From the NCBI RefSeq assembly GCF_018325905.1, contig NZ_AP021901.1:5394001-5458000 (forward strand): 64,000 bases of DNA. Direction: 5' to 3'. Positions 63,424 to 64,000 of the stretch are shown piece by piece (the first letter of the stretch is position 1; each line of letters opens with the position of its first letter). The translations under genes and the position numbers were made by a program. The notes beneath the pieces are model-generated. The model was not told the origin of the DNA. It was given only the letters and a program-made list of their open reading frames with translations, and made no database searches. This DNA comes from Pseudomonas sp. St316. GTDB taxonomy: Bacteria; Pseudomonadota; Gammaproteobacteria; Pseudomonadales; Pseudomonadaceae.

Positions 63424-64000
63424 TCAGGCCTTGAGCGCTTTCTTGGGGTAGATGTCGTAGCGGCTGGATTTGCCATCGAGCCCATGGCTCGGCTTCGGCC
63501 CTTCGATGCACGGGGCCTTGCGGGGGCGCTTGACCACCACCCGGTGAGTCGCCAGGGCCAGGGCCGCAGCGAGCAGCGCCGGGGCGTCCGGGTCATCGCC
63601 CACCAGGGGACGGAACAGGCGCATTTCCTTCTTCACCAGGGCGGTTTTCTCCCGATGGGGAAACATCGGGTCCAGGTAGATCACCTGGGGCGGCTCGCCT
63701 TCCCAGTTGCGCATCACCTCGATGGAATTGCCCTTGAGCAACCGCATGCGCGCCACGATCGGCGCCACGTCGAAGTCCTCCGCCGCACGGGCCAGGCCAT
63801 CCTCCAGCAGGGCCCCAATCAGCGGTTGACGCTCGATCAGGCTCATTTCGCAGCCCAGGCTGGCCAGCACAAACGCATCCTTGCCCAACCCGGCCGTGGC
63901 ATCCAGTACCCGTGGACGCACACCTTGGGCAATGCCGACCGCCTTGGCGATCATCTGGCCGCTGCCACCGCCATACAAGCGCCGATGGGCCGCACCGCCC
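63424..64000 (-). CDS. rsmJ: 16S rRNA (guanine(1516)-N(2))-methyltransferase, 3' part only
   Basis: The gene runs off the right edge; the visible part lacks the first residues. The frame reads [20 protein letters not shown], then the SAM-binding [35 protein letters not shown], and the catalytic [18 protein letters not shown], all typical of RsmJ (YhiQ), which methylates G1516 of 16S rRNA. The C-terminus [11 protein letters not shown] is complete. About 65 residues of the family length are missing at the start. Confidence 0.93.
   Translation of the reverse strand, partial: GGAAHRRLYGGGSGQMIAKAVGIAQGVRPRVLDATAGLGKDAFVLASLGCEMSLIERQPLIGALLEDGLARAAEDFDVAPIVARMRLLKGNSIEVMRNWEGEPPQVIYLDPMFPHREKTALVKKEMRLFRPLVGDDPDAPALLAAALALATHRVVVKRPRKAPCIEGPKPSHGLDGKSSRYDIYPKKALKA

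Overview
The window is chromosomal DNA of a Pseudomonas of the P. fluorescens group. This is supported by gene order (rpsB-tsf-pyrH-frr-uppS-cdsA-dxr-rseP-bamA-skp-lpxD-fabZ-lpxA-lpxB-rnhB-dnaE-accA-tilS-pyrG-kdsA-eno-ftsB-ispD on the minus strand, then divergent map-glnD-dapC and dapD-csdA-csdE), by high G+C codon use, and by many intergenic REP inverted repeats with the core GGGAGCGAGCTTGCTCGC.

Layout. 1-1353: the start of a glutathione-dependent formaldehyde dehydrogenase gene and a divergent LysR regulator. 1524-27838: a nearly unbroken minus-strand block of housekeeping genes for isoprenoid, CTP, KDO, fatty-acid, lipid A, envelope-assembly, replication and translation functions. cdsA in this block carries an apparent 1-bp frameshift. 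28271-33127: map, glnD and dapC on the plus strand. 33303-46309: an accessory region between dapC and the yffB-dapD pair. Its left edge holds two gene relics (a DUF6124-type gene and the 3' end of a glutathione-independent formaldehyde dehydrogenase). An A+T-richer catabolic island follows: MarR, VanB-like reductase, Rieske oxygenase, LysR, class III aminotransferase, APC permease, outer-membrane channel, aromatic-type aldehyde dehydrogenase. Last comes a minus-strand gene for a HopAA1/RopAA-like type III effector preceded by a consensus hrp box. 46486-56449: core genes resume (yffB, dapD, csdA, csdE, tcdA, dapE, rlmA, a hypothetical, a cold-shock gene, plsB). 56636-58225: three small envelope-associated genes. 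58363-63264: an RND pump, its adaptor and a divergent TetR regulator. 63424-64000: rsmJ, cut by the window end.

How the genes may work together. The island reads as a pathway in which an amine enters through a channel and permease, is transaminated to an aldehyde, oxidised to an acid, and O- (or N-) demethylated by a VanAB-like pair. A methoxylated aromatic amine such as vanillylamine or 3-methoxytyramine is the best guess for the substrate; this is inference. Demethylation would release formaldehyde, which fits the formaldehyde dehydrogenase relic beside the demethylase genes. The effector gene implies that this strain, or its ancestor, has a HrpL-controlled type III secretion system encoded elsewhere.
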